NCBI GenBank assembly: GCA_913063055.1
Contig: CAJXZK010000010.1
Coordinates: forward strand, 1 to 41,954
Direction: 5' to 3'
Origin: an uncultured bacterium
GTDB lineage: Bacteria > Cyanobacteriota > Vampirovibrionia > Obscuribacterales > Obscuribacteraceae
DNA: 41,954 nucleotides
The notes under the pieces were generated by a model. It did no database searches. It saw only the letters and a list, made by a program, of their open reading frames with translations, and was not told where the DNA came from. The translations under genes and the position numbers were made by a program. This document shows, piece by piece, positions 1 to 8,202 of this stretch. Every line of letters begins with the position of its first letter. The first letter of the stretch is position 1.

Positions 1-53
1 GCATACGAGATCTAGTACGGTCTCGTGGGCTCGGAGATGTGTATAAGAGACAG
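1..53. other. Illumina Nextera i7 adapter left on the contig end
   Basis: Not biological sequence. It reads as the 3' part of the P7 primer (ending CGAGAT), an 8-base index CTAGTACG, the Nextera read-2 primer sequence, and the 19-base Tn5 mosaic end finishing GTGTATAAGAGACAG. The order and spacing are exactly those of a Nextera i7 adapter. Genomic sequence therefore begins at about 54, and the gene there is cut by the contig end. Confidence 0.98.
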
Positions 54-331
54 TCTTTAAGGTGCACCACGATGGGGCCGTGTCGAAGTTGCGTATGCAA
101 AAGAGCACCGGTCTAGCTTCTGCTGATCTAGCAATGATGAAAGCTGTAGACAATGCCGCTCCCTTCGATGCTTTGCCTCCAGGGGCACCTGCTGACGTAG
201 ATATTGAGTTTACTTTTGACTACAACGTTTTTTCTAGTGCAAACAGAAGGAAACCCTTCTTTCAGCCTGAGGCGCCGAAGACCCAAGACACCGCCGGTCG
301 ACATCATGGCACTGCCACACCGAGTGAATAA
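54..331 (+). CDS. TonB C-terminal domain protein, 5' truncated
   Basis: The reading frame runs in from the adapter junction, so the N-terminus is missing. The GTG at 62 is just an internal valine (FKVHHDGAV). The visible part has the pattern of the TonB C-terminal domain: 'KVHHDGAVSKLRMQKSTG', then 'ADLAMMKAV', 'APFDALPPG' and 'VDIEFTFDYNVF'. In TonB this periplasmic domain contacts outer-membrane receptors, but stand-alone TonB-C proteins of other function are common. A polar tail of about 28 residues follows. The missing part would be expected to hold a membrane anchor. Domain assignment is good; function is open. Confidence 0.8.
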
Positions 332-346
332 CTCAGTGCTGATAGC

Positions 347-1249
347 TTAGAACTGATCTCGAAATAGCTTTAGCTGCTGCCTGTACATATCGCGATCTTT
401 TTCGCTTACTGATACATGCTGACTTGTTGGTAGTTCTACATACCTCAGTGGCTGAACGCCTTCTTTGGCCAGTCTTTGCGAATGGCTGATCGGCACATTC
501 TTATCGAGTGCAGTGCCAATTATGAGTACGGGAGGATGCTTGGCTTTCAGCATTGCCAGATTGCTAAATGTCGGCTCCATAAAAAGAAAATCGGGATACA
601 TTGCAGTGATACCAGTTTCTTGATCTGCCCAGTCTTTGGGCGAAGTGAAAGGTGATTCAAGAATCATACCTTTGAGTGGCCGGTGCTTATTTAGCTCGCT
701 TGTTACGCCTGCTCCGAATGATTCACCGTAAGCAATAATTGAGCCGAGTGGATATTTCAAATCATGCACCAAAAAGTCATGAGCCATGACAGTGTCAGGC
801 GCCCACCTATCAATGTTGCACTGCCCCGAAGATAGGCCGTAACCCTCTTGATCGTAGACAAAGACTGAGTAGCCGAGCTCTAGCATGGTGGCAATTTGAA
901 ATGGATCACAGAGGTAGTTTATGGAGCTGCCTACCCCCTGCGAATAAAGAATTACCCCACGTTCTTTGTTTTTGTCTAACTGAAAGAAAATGCTGTCTAG
1001 TACAACTCTGTCTCTATTGGCCGTATTACCGCTGTCACTCGCTTGAATTAAGTAATGCTTGCCGATTATTCCGGCGATTTCAATCGGTTTATTGGGCCGC
1101 CTATCTGGCGGGTGGAATAATATTCGAGCCGTTATGCCCCGATTAAGGCGCGGTGCGTAGTAGAGATAAAGCCCCGCAAAGAGAACGGCGCTAACTGTAA
1201 GAACGACCTTTAGTGCTCGCCCGAGTTTCTTAGTATCGAGTTTTTTCAC
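347..1249 (-). CDS. Membrane-anchored alpha/beta hydrolase (ABHD13/ABHD17-like)
   Basis: A 300-residue serine hydrolase with an N-terminal membrane anchor (residues 13-31, LKVVLTVSAVLFAGLYLYY). The nucleophile elbow is GESFG with Ser177. Asp249 (TALDKNVP) and His278 (SQHVSV) complete a plausible triad, and 'VYDQEGYGLSSG' matches the segment after strand 5 in the ABHD13/17 group. It probably faces the periplasm, with an ester or thioester substrate that cannot be named. The GTG start has an AGAGG ribosome site 8 bases upstream. It follows the CPBP protease gene on the same strand with only 20 bases between them, so the two are likely cotranscribed. Confidence 0.85.
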   Translation of the reverse strand: MKKLDTKKLGRALKVVLTVSAVLFAGLYLYYAPRLNRGITARILFHPPDRRPNKPIEIAGIIGKHYLIQASDSGNTANRDRVVLDSIFFQLDKNKERGVILYSQGVGSSINYLCDPFQIATMLELGYSVFVYDQEGYGLSSGQCNIDRWAPDTVMAHDFLVHDLKYPLGSIIAYGESFGAGVTSELNKHRPLKGMILESPFTSPKDWADQETGITAMYPDFLFMEPTFSNLAMLKAKHPPVLIIGTALDKNVPISHSQRLAKEGVQPLRYVELPTSQHVSVSEKDRDMYRQQLKLFRDQF

Positions 1250-1269
1250 TAAAAAGTCCTCTCGGCTGT

Positions 1270-2802
1270 CTAGCGATTAACAAGCAAAGCTGTGGCAAGA
1301 ATGATCCAGCCGTTCCACATGCCATGAATGGCCGTTGTAACAAGTAGGCTGCGGCTGCGCTCATAGGCTACAGCAAGCACGATGCCGATGAAGAAATATT
1401 GCCAAAAACCAGGCAGGTCAAAATGATATGCAGCGAAGAGCAAGGCGCTGCCGATCACACCGACTAGAACGCTGAAGCGGTGCCGCAGCCAGCCGTACAA
1501 CAGGCCACGAAACATAAGCTCTTCGATAAATGGCGCTAGCACAAAAATAAATAGTACAGACCAACTAATACCAACATAATCGAGTGAGAAGAATGAGTCA
1601 TTCATATTAATTTGTGCAGAATTTGTAATGCCAACAGGGGGTGCGGGCAGCAGGCTGCGCACAAAGTGAACTGCTCTGTTTGTTGTCACCATTGCGGCAA
1701 ATCCCGCCATTGCTAGCATGGCAAACTGAAACAAGCTAGTGACTTGATTGCCGCGCATGAAGGCTTGTCTGATCGATATTTTCTTGGGGCGACAAATCAG
1801 TAGATAGAAAGTAATGGTTGCAGCTATTATTCCACTGGCTGCTGACATTAGTTCTACAGCAGTTTTATTCTCCGATAAATTGGTTGGTGTACTTGTCAGT
1901 GCCGCGTTTACACCAATACAAAAACCGACCAAAATGCCAAGACCAACTTGTGCATAGAGTGTGCTGAGCATAATCGCATACATGCGGCGAAAGTCTTTTG
2001 CTAGTGGTTCAAATTCACCAGAGTCTTTGCGTGATTTTATGGTGGCAAGAATTACGTAAATGCCAGCCAGGGTAACTAGTAATTTGCTAACTTGGAAGAA
2101 GGCAAATTTTGTGAGCCAATCTCCCGATTTCCTTTCGCTCTCGGCTAGCTCCCCTTTGAGTTCTTCATTGCCAGTTTGCTTGTATGCTTCTGCAAGCGCG
2201 GTCTGGCGATACCAGCCTCCCGGCAAGCCGGCCTTGATGGCGTCTATCTGAGAGGCTGTGATGAGGGTTTGAGGTGATGAGTAAAGTGCTTGGAGACTTG
2301 ATAGAAGTGGCGTTAGTTTGCCACCGCCTCTGATGTAGTGCTCGAAAGCAGCAGTCGTATCCTCTCCGTTGATTTTGTACAAGATGGCTAGACGTGCCAT
2401 TAATTCGTCATCGTTGGGATAATTCTTGGCGATGTTTTTGACAGACTCTAGTACTAGTCTGTTCTCCTTCTTCAGTGGCGTTAGCCCGTCTAGAGCGGAT
2501 ATGGCTTTCAGGAGGCCATCAGACTGGGCAACATATTCTGCACCAATCAGGCCACTTGCCATAAAATCAGCTTGATGAAGTCTTGCTGCCGGCGAAAGCT
2601 TGGATGCTTCTTTCTCAAGTAAGTCTTTGGGAAGAAACATCGCGCTGAGGCCAACTGCCACTACAAGAGTGGCAAACACGAGAAGGACATCGACGCATGT
2701 GCGCTGCCATTTGCCTTTGACGCAAAAGGCAACTATTGCACTAACAAATGTGCCAAAGGCAACGAAAAGGAAGGCCAGTATCCACAGAACGATCCAGACC
2801 AT
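1270..2802 (-). CDS. CPBP-family intramembrane metalloprotease
   Basis: 510 residues. The C-terminal part carries the CPBP (CAAX protease/bacteriocin-processing, Abi) signature: EELMFR (Glu427, Glu428, Arg432), F456xxxH460, and HGMWN (His493, Asn497), set in several membrane helices. These residues form the active site of glutamate-type intramembrane proteases such as Rce1. The N-terminus has two membrane helices (1-28 and 39-55), then a soluble helical stretch of about 70-230 that looks TPR-like. This long N-terminal addition is unusual, since many CPBP proteins are only 200-300 residues. An AAAGGA site lies 6 bases before the ATG. It is the first gene of a probable two-gene unit with the downstream hydrolase. 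Substrate unknown. Confidence 0.87.
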   Translation of the reverse strand: MVWIVLWILAFLFVAFGTFVSAIVAFCVKGKWQRTCVDVLLVFATLVVAVGLSAMFLPKDLLEKEASKLSPAARLHQADFMASGLIGAEYVAQSDGLLKAISALDGLTPLKKENRLVLESVKNIAKNYPNDDELMARLAILYKINGEDTTAAFEHYIRGGGKLTPLLSSLQALYSSPQTLITASQIDAIKAGLPGGWYRQTALAEAYKQTGNEELKGELAESERKSGDWLTKFAFFQVSKLLVTLAGIYVILATIKSRKDSGEFEPLAKDFRRMYAIMLSTLYAQVGLGILVGFCIGVNAALTSTPTNLSENKTAVELMSAASGIIAATITFYLLICRPKKISIRQAFMRGNQVTSLFQFAMLAMAGFAAMVTTNRAVHFVRSLLPAPPVGITNSAQINMNDSFFSLDYVGISWSVLFIFVLAPFIEELMFRGLLYGWLRHRFSVLVGVIGSALLFAAYHFDLPGFWQYFFIGIVLAVAYERSRSLLVTTAIHGMWNGWIILATALLVNR

Positions 2803-2945
2803 TGATTTTCCTTTGGTTTGTGGCGACCGCTAATGATCATAACTATCTCATGCCCAATTAATATTGTCTCACTGCTATTCTAGTTAGGTAGCTCAGCTTA
2901 GTATTTCTAATTAGAGAGCGAGAATCCTGAGACAGTCGTTCCGGC
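2803..2945. other. Divergent intergenic region
   Basis: AT-rich spacer between the CPBP protease start and the dienelactone-hydrolase remnant. It must hold the minus-strand promoter of the CPBP unit, but I see no convincing -35/-10 pair. No RNA gene or repeat is visible. Confidence 0.4.
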
Positions 2946-3433
2946 ATGTTGAATTCGGTCTTTCAGCTCTGGCGTCTGCATTGGTGTTGCTTTTATTTGT
3001 TAATGTGCCTGTTCTGGCTCAAGTGGAAAAGTATTCGAGCAAAGGCAAGTTGGTCCGTATTGATTGGTTTCGCCCACCTGATGATAAAGGGAAGCCGATT
3101 GTGCTCCTTCTTTATGGCTCGAGCGGCGGCGGAGATAGTGACTATTTCGCGGCTGCGCGCAGCAGTTTGCCGATGCTGGATTTGTGGCGGGTGTGGTTCA
3201 TTATTTTGATAGCGTTAACATCAAGCGGGCGAGTCCTACTCAGATGACCTCTAATTTTTCGTGATTCGACTGTTTCACTCCTGCGAGAGAAGCGAACTGA
3301 GGCGCAATTGAGACAACTCAATTCTCCGTTTGAAGTTCATATTTATCCCAAGCAAGGGCATTGTTTCGAGCCTGAACTGGCTCAAGATGCTGTTGTTCGT
3401 ACAATTGCTTTCTTCGAGAATCTAGCGAAATAG
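2946..3433 (+). pseudogene. Dienelactone-hydrolase-family remnant (frameshift plus deletion)
   Basis: Homologous pieces lie in two reading frames. From about 2948 one frame gives a signal peptide ending 'VNVPVLAQ', then 'GKPIVLLLYGSSGGGDSDYFA'. At about 3160 the sense moves to another frame: 'QFADAGFVAGVVHYFDS', 'IKRASPTQM', stop at about 3262. The first frame resumes at about 3270 with the C-terminal end 'FEVHIYPKQGHCFEP', which holds the catalytic His, and stops at 3431-3433. The nucleophile region between these parts (roughly 60-80 residues) is missing. The only ATG (2946) is out of frame with the signal peptide, which suggests a second lesion. It was an exported hydrolase and is now almost certainly non-functional. 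Confidence 0.8.
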
Positions 3434-3480
3434 TTGATTAATGCATGTATCGACCTTGGCGAACTTTGCTTTGCCGGTGC

Positions 3481-4149
3481 CTAGCGTTTCTGATAGAGCG
3501 CTTTCCAGGCCAGGTGCTTTCTGCCGTCGTCTAAGATGAAGTAACTGCGCTCAAGCTTGATCACAGCAAAATGCGGTTCAATTGGGGTCAGAAGCTCAAT
3601 GGCGCTAAGTTGAGGTGGTCCGACATCGGGATTCTCTCTGTATTCGTCTTTACTGCCTGAAATGCTCAGCCATAATGAGCCTGGTTTGAGGGCTGTGGCT
3701 ACTCGTTCCACAAATAACTGACGTTTGGATTTTTCGATTATGTGATAAACACCGCGGTCGAAGGCAAAGTCTTGTGTGCCATCCGCCACAGGCTTGGTTT
3801 CGCAAATATCTATGAGGTGGAAATCGATTTGTTTATTCGCCGCTGCTGCCTTCTTTTGGGCTGCTTCTAAGGCTGTCGGTGCAATCTCAGTTGTGGTGAC
3901 AGCACAGCCATGATCGGCCATCCAGATTGCGTTTGTACCAGTTCCACAGCCAATTTCTAAGACTAATTTGGGGTAGTTGCCTTGGCCTAGGCTGGCAAAA
4001 TATTCTTCCAGCTCTGGTGCTGGTAGGCCGCTATCCCAGGGCGCTGAATTGGGCTGCTTGTAGCGCTCTTCCCAGTCGTACTGTCTTTCGTCGCTTGGCT
4101 GGTCGGCGCTTCGGATTTCGCTGTTTTCAGTTTCTTGTGGGTTTTTCAC
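3481..4149 (-). CDS. Class I SAM-dependent methyltransferase
   Basis: 222 residues with a Rossmann methyltransferase core. Motif I is VLEIGCGTGTN (residues 63-73), followed by the acidic end of strand 2 in 'AVTTTEIAPTALEAA'. 'FDRGVYHII' fits motif III/post-II. The N-terminal 'WEERYKQPNSAPWDSG' resembles the thiopurine-methyltransferase/TehB type of small-molecule methyltransferase. The start is GTG with AGG 6 bases upstream; no better start exists that keeps the N-terminal motif. It is divergent from the gene at 4197 (47-base gap) and convergent with the pseudogene. Substrate unknown. Confidence 0.85.
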   Translation of the reverse strand: MKNPQETENSEIRSADQPSDERQYDWEERYKQPNSAPWDSGLPAPELEEYFASLGQGNYPKLVLEIGCGTGTNAIWMADHGCAVTTTEIAPTALEAAQKKAAAANKQIDFHLIDICETKPVADGTQDFAFDRGVYHIIEKSKRQLFVERVATALKPGSLWLSISGSKDEYRENPDVGPPQLSAIELLTPIEPHFAVIKLERSYFILDDGRKHLAWKALYQKR

Positions 4150-4196
4150 TGCTAACCTGTTTGGAATACGGCCTTTATTTGAGCTAAGATTCTAAC

Positions 4197-4883
4197 ATGA
4201 GCGAAGAATGCCACAGTTTGAATCAATCGCCGCCGAATTTGGTTATTGCCCTCGATGGCGTCGGTGGCACAGGGATTTTGCCGCTGTCCTTAATGGCTGC
4301 TGCCAAGTTTGGAGGCGCGAACCTCAAGATCAGGCGCTTCTTTTGGAACCACGGCGTATTTATGCCCTTTCATGATTTGCTCGATAAAGAGCACATTAGC
4401 CGCAAGGGCGCGGAATTGGCCGAGCTGATTGATTCAATAGATAAAGAGCATTCGGTGCAGGTTGTTGCGAAGAGTGGCGGCAGTCTGGTAGCTGTAAAGG
4501 CACTTGAGTTATTGTCTGAAGGGCGAGTGGCACGTACTATTTTACTTTCTCCTGCCATATCACCTGGGTATGACTTGAGCCGTGCTCTGCAAGCGATTGA
4601 GCGCAATCTGATTTGTTACTATTCGCCTTACGATAGAGTTATTCTTGGACTTGGCACGAGCATCTTTGGCACCTCAGATGGTGTGCGTACTGTCAGCGCT
4701 GGCTGTGCTGGATTTGAAGTTGAGCCTCAGTCGTGTCTCTATCCAGAGCAATACGCCAAGCTTGAGCAAGAGCGCTGGCGCCCAGAAATGCTAAAGCAAC
4801 TGCATAATGGTATGCACTTTGGTAACAGTGCCACCCCATGGCTTTTGAAGAATGTTGTGCCTCTTTTGAATGAGGTTGATTGA
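4197..4883 (+). CDS. Alpha/beta-hydrolase-like protein of unknown substrate
   Basis: 228 residues, no signal peptide, probably cytoplasmic. The fold is suggested by 'LVIALDGVGG' near the N-terminus, a nucleophile-like turn 'VVAKSGGSLVAVKALE' (Ser93), a candidate acid 'YYSPYDRVI' (Asp146) and a late His in 'HNGMHFGNS' (His207). The nucleophile turn is K-S-G-G rather than the classic G-x-S-x-G, so the family call is tentative. The ribosome site is weak. The stop is followed after 10 bases by the end of the converging broken gene at 4894. Confidence 0.6.
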   Translation: MSEECHSLNQSPPNLVIALDGVGGTGILPLSLMAAAKFGGANLKIRRFFWNHGVFMPFHDLLDKEHISRKGAELAELIDSIDKEHSVQVVAKSGGSLVAVKALELLSEGRVARTILLSPAISPGYDLSRALQAIERNLICYYSPYDRVILGLGTSIFGTSDGVRTVSAGCAGFEVEPQSCLYPEQYAKLEQERWRPEMLKQLHNGMHFGNSATPWLLKNVVPLLNEVD

Positions 4884-4893
4884 GTTGCTTGAA

Positions 4894-5286
4894 TTACTTC
4901 TCTTTCTTCTCCAGTGGTCCATGAAACTCGCTAATTACTTCGATGACTCCAACAATATTCTGATTGAATTGGTCTAAGTCTTCAGCCGGAATCCAATATT
5001 CTTCATGAACAGACTGCGCACCCACTGTTTCAATGGAATATTTGTCTAGATATTCTTTGCGAACACTAAATTTCGTCACAAACCCGGCATAGCCACTAAT
5101 TTCATCCTTAGTGTTCCAATCGCGAGCAATTTGTTCAGCGTAGGCTTGGTTTAGAACGGGTTAGAAGATTGGCTGGTGAAAAAGGCGAGGGGGAAAGGCT
5201 TTGAAGCCTGCCTCTTCAATCAGCTCAAGTTCCTTTTTACCAACTGGGCGAAATAGAACTACTATTTCTGGTGACTCGCTTGTCAT
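4894..5286 (-). pseudogene. Small 'ADP-ribosylation/crystallin J1'-type protein interrupted by one in-frame TAA
   Basis: The minus strand from ATG (5284-5286) to TAA (4894-4896) is one reading frame of 130 codons before the terminal stop, broken only by a TAA at 5161-5163 (codon 42). Part 1 reads 'ELELIEEAGFKAFPPRLF' then 'HQPIF'. After the stop it continues 'PVLNQAYAEQIARDWN', 'GYAGFVTKFSV' and 'HEEYWIPAEDLDQFNQNIVG'. I recall short proteins of about 110-130 residues with this pattern, usually labelled ADP-ribosylation/crystallin J1, with Tyr in 'IFYPV' where the stop now lies. A single change from a Tyr codon explains the break. It could be a recent nonsense mutation or a base-call error. 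A GTG at 5077-5079 could restart the last 61 residues. Confidence 0.75.
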
Positions 5287-5406
5287 ATGAACCCTTCTAT
5301 AAGCCCGAGAATCGGCTTCATTCTACCGCATCGTCTTCTCAATCGGTCTCTAAAACAACTGGAACCTTCCACCAACGTCTACGTCTGCGCGATAGCAAAA
5401 GACGTT

Positions 5407-5414
5407 GAGGTGGG
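5407..5414 (+). promoter_or_regulatory. Ribosome binding site that fixes the start at 5419
   Basis: GAGGTGGG lies 4 bases before the ATG at 5419. The frame is open up to an ATG at 5287, but that codon abuts the start codon of the divergent gene (ends 5286) and has no ribosome site, so 5419 is the better start. Confidence 0.6.
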
Positions 5415-5418
5415 AACC

Positions 5419-5826
5419 ATGAAGCGCGACGACGGGAAGGGAAAAGCGAACAGTGTGAGCGGTATTCCTTTGCCTGGAACAATTGTTCAGGTTCAAGGAA
5501 AGTCGGTTGAGCCTAATCGTAAGGAACCAGATAAGCCATTTAAGATTGACGGCACCGGTGAAAACTATGCTCGTGACTATTTTGATGCTGAATCTGCGCG
5601 CTTAGGTAGTCTTGAAGATGCTTTTGTCATTGAGAAAAGGGATCAAACTTGGTCGTCTGGTCTGCAAGATGAAGAGAATACCAGTGAGAATGCAGTTGAT
5701 GCTGATGACAGTGAAGGTCATTTGCCTGAATGCCAACCTGTTCAAGTAGAGCCAGACGTTAGATTTGGTGCCGACCACGATGAACCGATTTTGCCACCAG
5801 ATAAGTTTGACCATGATTCCGTTTAA
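5419..5826 (+). CDS. Acidic hypothetical protein upstream of metallothionein
   Basis: 135 residues, not recognised. The N-terminus is basic (MKRDDGKGK); the rest is hydrophilic and rich in Asp and Glu, with no signal peptide, membrane segment or cysteine cluster. One Cys occurs (PECQPV). The composition suggests a largely disordered protein. It is followed after 19 bases by the metallothionein gene on the same strand, so cotranscription is likely and a role in metal handling is possible, but that is context only. Confidence 0.6.
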   Translation: MKRDDGKGKANSVSGIPLPGTIVQVQGKSVEPNRKEPDKPFKIDGTGENYARDYFDAESARLGSLEDAFVIEKRDQTWSSGLQDEENTSENAVDADDSEGHLPECQPVQVEPDVRFGADHDEPILPPDKFDHDSV

Positions 5827-5845
5827 AACGATAGAGGAGCTTAAT

Positions 5846-6055
5846 ATGATTACTGAACCATCGCAGGTCTCCGAGGTGCACTCTTGCAGCCACACAGCCT
5901 GCAAGTGCAAAGTTAGAGACGGTGAGTGTTGTGGAGATTTCTGCAAGAACAATGACTCCACCGGTGAAGATCCACATTGTGGCTGTGGCCATACTGATTG
6001 TGATATGACCGCTGAAATGGGCAACGAGGGCACCTTCGCATCGACAGGCTCTTAG
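5846..6055 (+). CDS. Bacterial metallothionein (SmtA-like)
   Basis: A 69-residue Cys/His-rich protein expected to bind Zn and Cd in the cytoplasm. It has nine cysteines (14, 19, 21, 28, 29, 33, 45, 47, 52) and His at 12, 16, 44 and 49. The pattern CxxxxCxC ... CC ... C ... HCGCGHxxC matches the prokaryotic metallothionein family, of which cyanobacterial SmtA also has nine Cys. The C-terminal 'CGCGHTDC' is the clearest hallmark. The ATG at 5846 has GAGGAG just upstream (about 5834-5839); a longer open frame from 5765 overlaps the preceding gene and lacks a ribosome site. No SmtB-type repressor is next to it. Confidence 0.88.
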   Translation: MITEPSQVSEVHSCSHTACKCKVRDGECCGDFCKNNDSTGEDPHCGCGHTDCDMTAEMGNEGTFASTGS

Positions 6056-6081
6056 TTCTCAATATACACCCACGGAGATGA

Positions 6082-6110
6082 AGCCGCGGCTAGAACGCCT
6101 AGTCGCGGCT
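6082..6110 (+). terminator. Hairpin after the metallothionein gene
   Basis: Arms 6082-6093 (AGCCGCGGCTAG) and 6099-6110 (CTAGTCGCGGCT) pair over 12 positions with one G-U wobble around a 5-base loop. It lies 26 bases past the metallothionein stop. There is no clear T-run after it, so it may be a rho-assisted terminator or an RNA 3'-end stabiliser. Confidence 0.55.
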
Positions 6111-6207
6111 CACTGCTGTTCGCGGGAAATTGAAAGGCAATATTGTTGATAAGATAGGGGCATGCTAGCTCTAGTCCCTTTATCTGGAATCCAACTGAGT
6201 ACTCTAA

Positions 6208-6759
6208 TTGCTGTCGCGACCGCTACTAATACTTGATATAGATGAAACTCTCATTCATGGGCGAGAAGAGCCGCTTGATCGGCCCTGTGAATTTCGTGCC
6301 GGTCAGTATCATATTTATGAACGACCACATTTGAGTCAATTTCTCGATGTTGTGAGTGAACAATACGATTTGGCTTGTTGGTCATCGGCAACCCATGATT
6401 ATCTAGAGATCGTCGTGAACACCATTACGAATAATCTTGATGAGCCACTTTTGTTTGTCTGGGATAGAAGTCGTTGTACGCGCAGAACTGACTTTACTCT
6501 TCAAGAAGAGTACTTTCTCAAAGATTTGCAGAAGATCAAGAAAAAGGGTTTTGACTTAGAGCGTGTTCTAATTCTAGAAGACGAGCCGCGCAAGGTTAAT
6601 CGACATTTTGGCAATGCCATTTTTGTCAGGCCATACCTTGGTGCATTAGATGATAATGAACTGCCTAAATTAGCAAGCTATCTAGAGTCTATTGCTAGTA
6701 TTTCAAACTTTAGAGATTTGGAAAAGCGCAACTGGCGCTCTATAGCTGAGAAGCTGTAA
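6208..6759 (+). CDS. NIF/FCP1-type HAD-family phosphatase
   Basis: 183 residues. The N-terminal 'LLILDIDETLIHG' carries the HAD catalytic DxDxT motif (Asp10, Asp12) in the NLI-interacting-factor/FCP1 style. 'YHIYERPHLSQFLDVV' and 'YDLACWSSATHDYLEIV' match the conserved 'RPgl..FL' and 'vvWTSa..~Y' blocks of that family, and 'VLILEDEPRKV' is the late acidic motif. It should hydrolyse a phosphate monoester, possibly on a protein; the partner is unknown. The start must be the TTG at 6208: the preceding codon is a stop (6205-6207) and the motif begins within 10 residues. Its stop ends at 6759, directly abutting the convergent TPR gene. Confidence 0.83.
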   Translation: MLSRPLLILDIDETLIHGREEPLDRPCEFRAGQYHIYERPHLSQFLDVVSEQYDLACWSSATHDYLEIVVNTITNNLDEPLLFVWDRSRCTRRTDFTLQEEYFLKDLQKIKKKGFDLERVLILEDEPRKVNRHFGNAIFVRPYLGALDDNELPKLASYLESIASISNFRDLEKRNWRSIAEKL

Positions 6760-8076
6760 TCACTTCCCTTCTTTCAGTTTCGCTCGATACTCATCAATTT
6801 CGTTTGCTTTAGCCCGCAACACTTCGGCTTGGCTTTCTCTGTGTGTTTGCTCCAGGTATTTGGCATACTGTCTATAGATGTATGCCAATTTTGGATGCTT
6901 CGAACCGAGCAGTTTTTCGCCCATGTCCACTGCTTTGCCAAAGTGACTATCAGCAAGGCTCTTGTCTCCCAGAGCTGCGTGTAGGCGCGCTAAATCAAGA
7001 TTTAGTTGGGCCCATTCGGGATCTTTAGCTGGCATCAATTTACTTTTGCTAGCAGCTCCTTTGAGCAAGTTTGCTTTCGCCTCTTCCAGTTGACCCAAAC
7101 CTAAGTAGGAGTGGCCGAGATTTTGCCAGGCTGTAGCTTTGATCATGCTGTCACCAAAACCCTGAGTATCGAGAATCTCCAGGGCTGCTTTGGCTTCAAC
7201 TAGTGCATCGTCGTAGCGCTCTAAAAAGAGCAAGTGGTCAGCAATATTTACATGGGCTATGGCCACCGAAAGATTAGGCTTGTTTGCGCTAGCCGCCAGC
7301 TTGAGCTTGAGTGAGCGTCTGGAGCAGTCGAGAGCTTCTCTGTATTCACCAGCCTCACAGTGTGCTAACGAAAGATTGTTATAGGCAATTGCTTGTAATT
7401 GGTTTAGTGAGTCGTTGGTCATATCAAAACATTCAACAGCACTTCGGCCTACACTAATTGATTCTTCAATTAGCCCCTGCTTCATATATGTGGCGCAGAG
7501 ATCTGTGAGCATGGCGCCTTCGCTCGTTTTATCTGGAGCTGTTTTTTTGAGTATTTCGAGCGACTGTTCCGCTAGTGATTTTGCTTCTTTGTAGTTGCCT
7601 TCGCCGTGAACTAACTCTGAGAGAAGCATGAGGCAAGTGGCGAGATCCCTCAATGCTCCTGGGTCTTTATCTGCTTTTAAGGTTTTAACCAGGCTGGCAA
7701 AGTATTTTTTTGCTTTGGCCTTTTGTTCTAGAACACTGTAGAAGCTGCCGACTAAGACCTTTCGACTATTGGCGTGGTAGGCAAAGGCATTGCCCGGTAC
7801 CATTAAGTTGAATTGGTCAATTAGTACTGCTGTTCTGGTGCATAGCAGCCCCGCTCTATAGCATAGCTTTTGCGTCGCTGCAGGCGATTGGAGGCCAATG
7901 TATAAAAGCAATTCACTGCAAAATCCTAAGATTGTCGGTGCTGAGCACCAAACGACAATGGCATCTAATGCCAGGCAGCCCGGCCCTGAAAATTGACATA
8001 CGATAGGTCTGAGCAAAAGCCAGATTCCCAGGGTGATGAAGCCGATAAAGCCCGCGCCAATTTCTGTTTCTTTCAT
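6760..8076 (-). CDS. Membrane-anchored TPR protein
   Basis: 438 residues from the ATG at 8074-8076; a GTG four codons earlier (8088) is also possible. Hydrophobic segments fall at about residues 8-23 and 34-60, then helical TPR units run from about 105 to 430. Typical TPR pairs are visible, for example 'NYKEAKSLAEQSLEILKK', 'AYNNLSLAHCEAGEYREALD' and 'AWQNLGHSYLGLGQLEEAKA', most like the kinesin-light-chain spacing. It is probably a scaffold for protein contacts at the inner membrane. No catalytic domain is seen. It is divergent from the 8255 operon. Confidence 0.75.
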   Translation of the reverse strand: MKETEIGAGFIGFITLGIWLLLRPIVCQFSGPGCLALDAIVVWCSAPTILGFCSELLLYIGLQSPAATQKLCYRAGLLCTRTAVLIDQFNLMVPGNAFAYHANSRKVLVGSFYSVLEQKAKAKKYFASLVKTLKADKDPGALRDLATCLMLLSELVHGEGNYKEAKSLAEQSLEILKKTAPDKTSEGAMLTDLCATYMKQGLIEESISVGRSAVECFDMTNDSLNQLQAIAYNNLSLAHCEAGEYREALDCSRRSLKLKLAASANKPNLSVAIAHVNIADHLLFLERYDDALVEAKAALEILDTQGFGDSMIKATAWQNLGHSYLGLGQLEEAKANLLKGAASKSKLMPAKDPEWAQLNLDLARLHAALGDKSLADSHFGKAVDMGEKLLGSKHPKLAYIYRQYAKYLEQTHRESQAEVLRAKANEIDEYRAKLKEGK

Positions 8077-8202
8077 TGTTTCGCCCACTACACGAGGCAG
8101 ATTGGGATGCCATTAGTTTTGTATACCCGTTTCCATCAGCGAATCGAGGTCATGGTATTAAGACACCATTAAGATTGGCCTGCTCATGAGGCAAAAAGCA
8201 CT

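Noticed and set aside
5602-6033. 143-codon open frame on the minus strand
   Set aside because: It is antisense to the acidic protein and metallothionein genes, whose ribosome sites and Cys pattern are convincing; its protein has no domain-like features.
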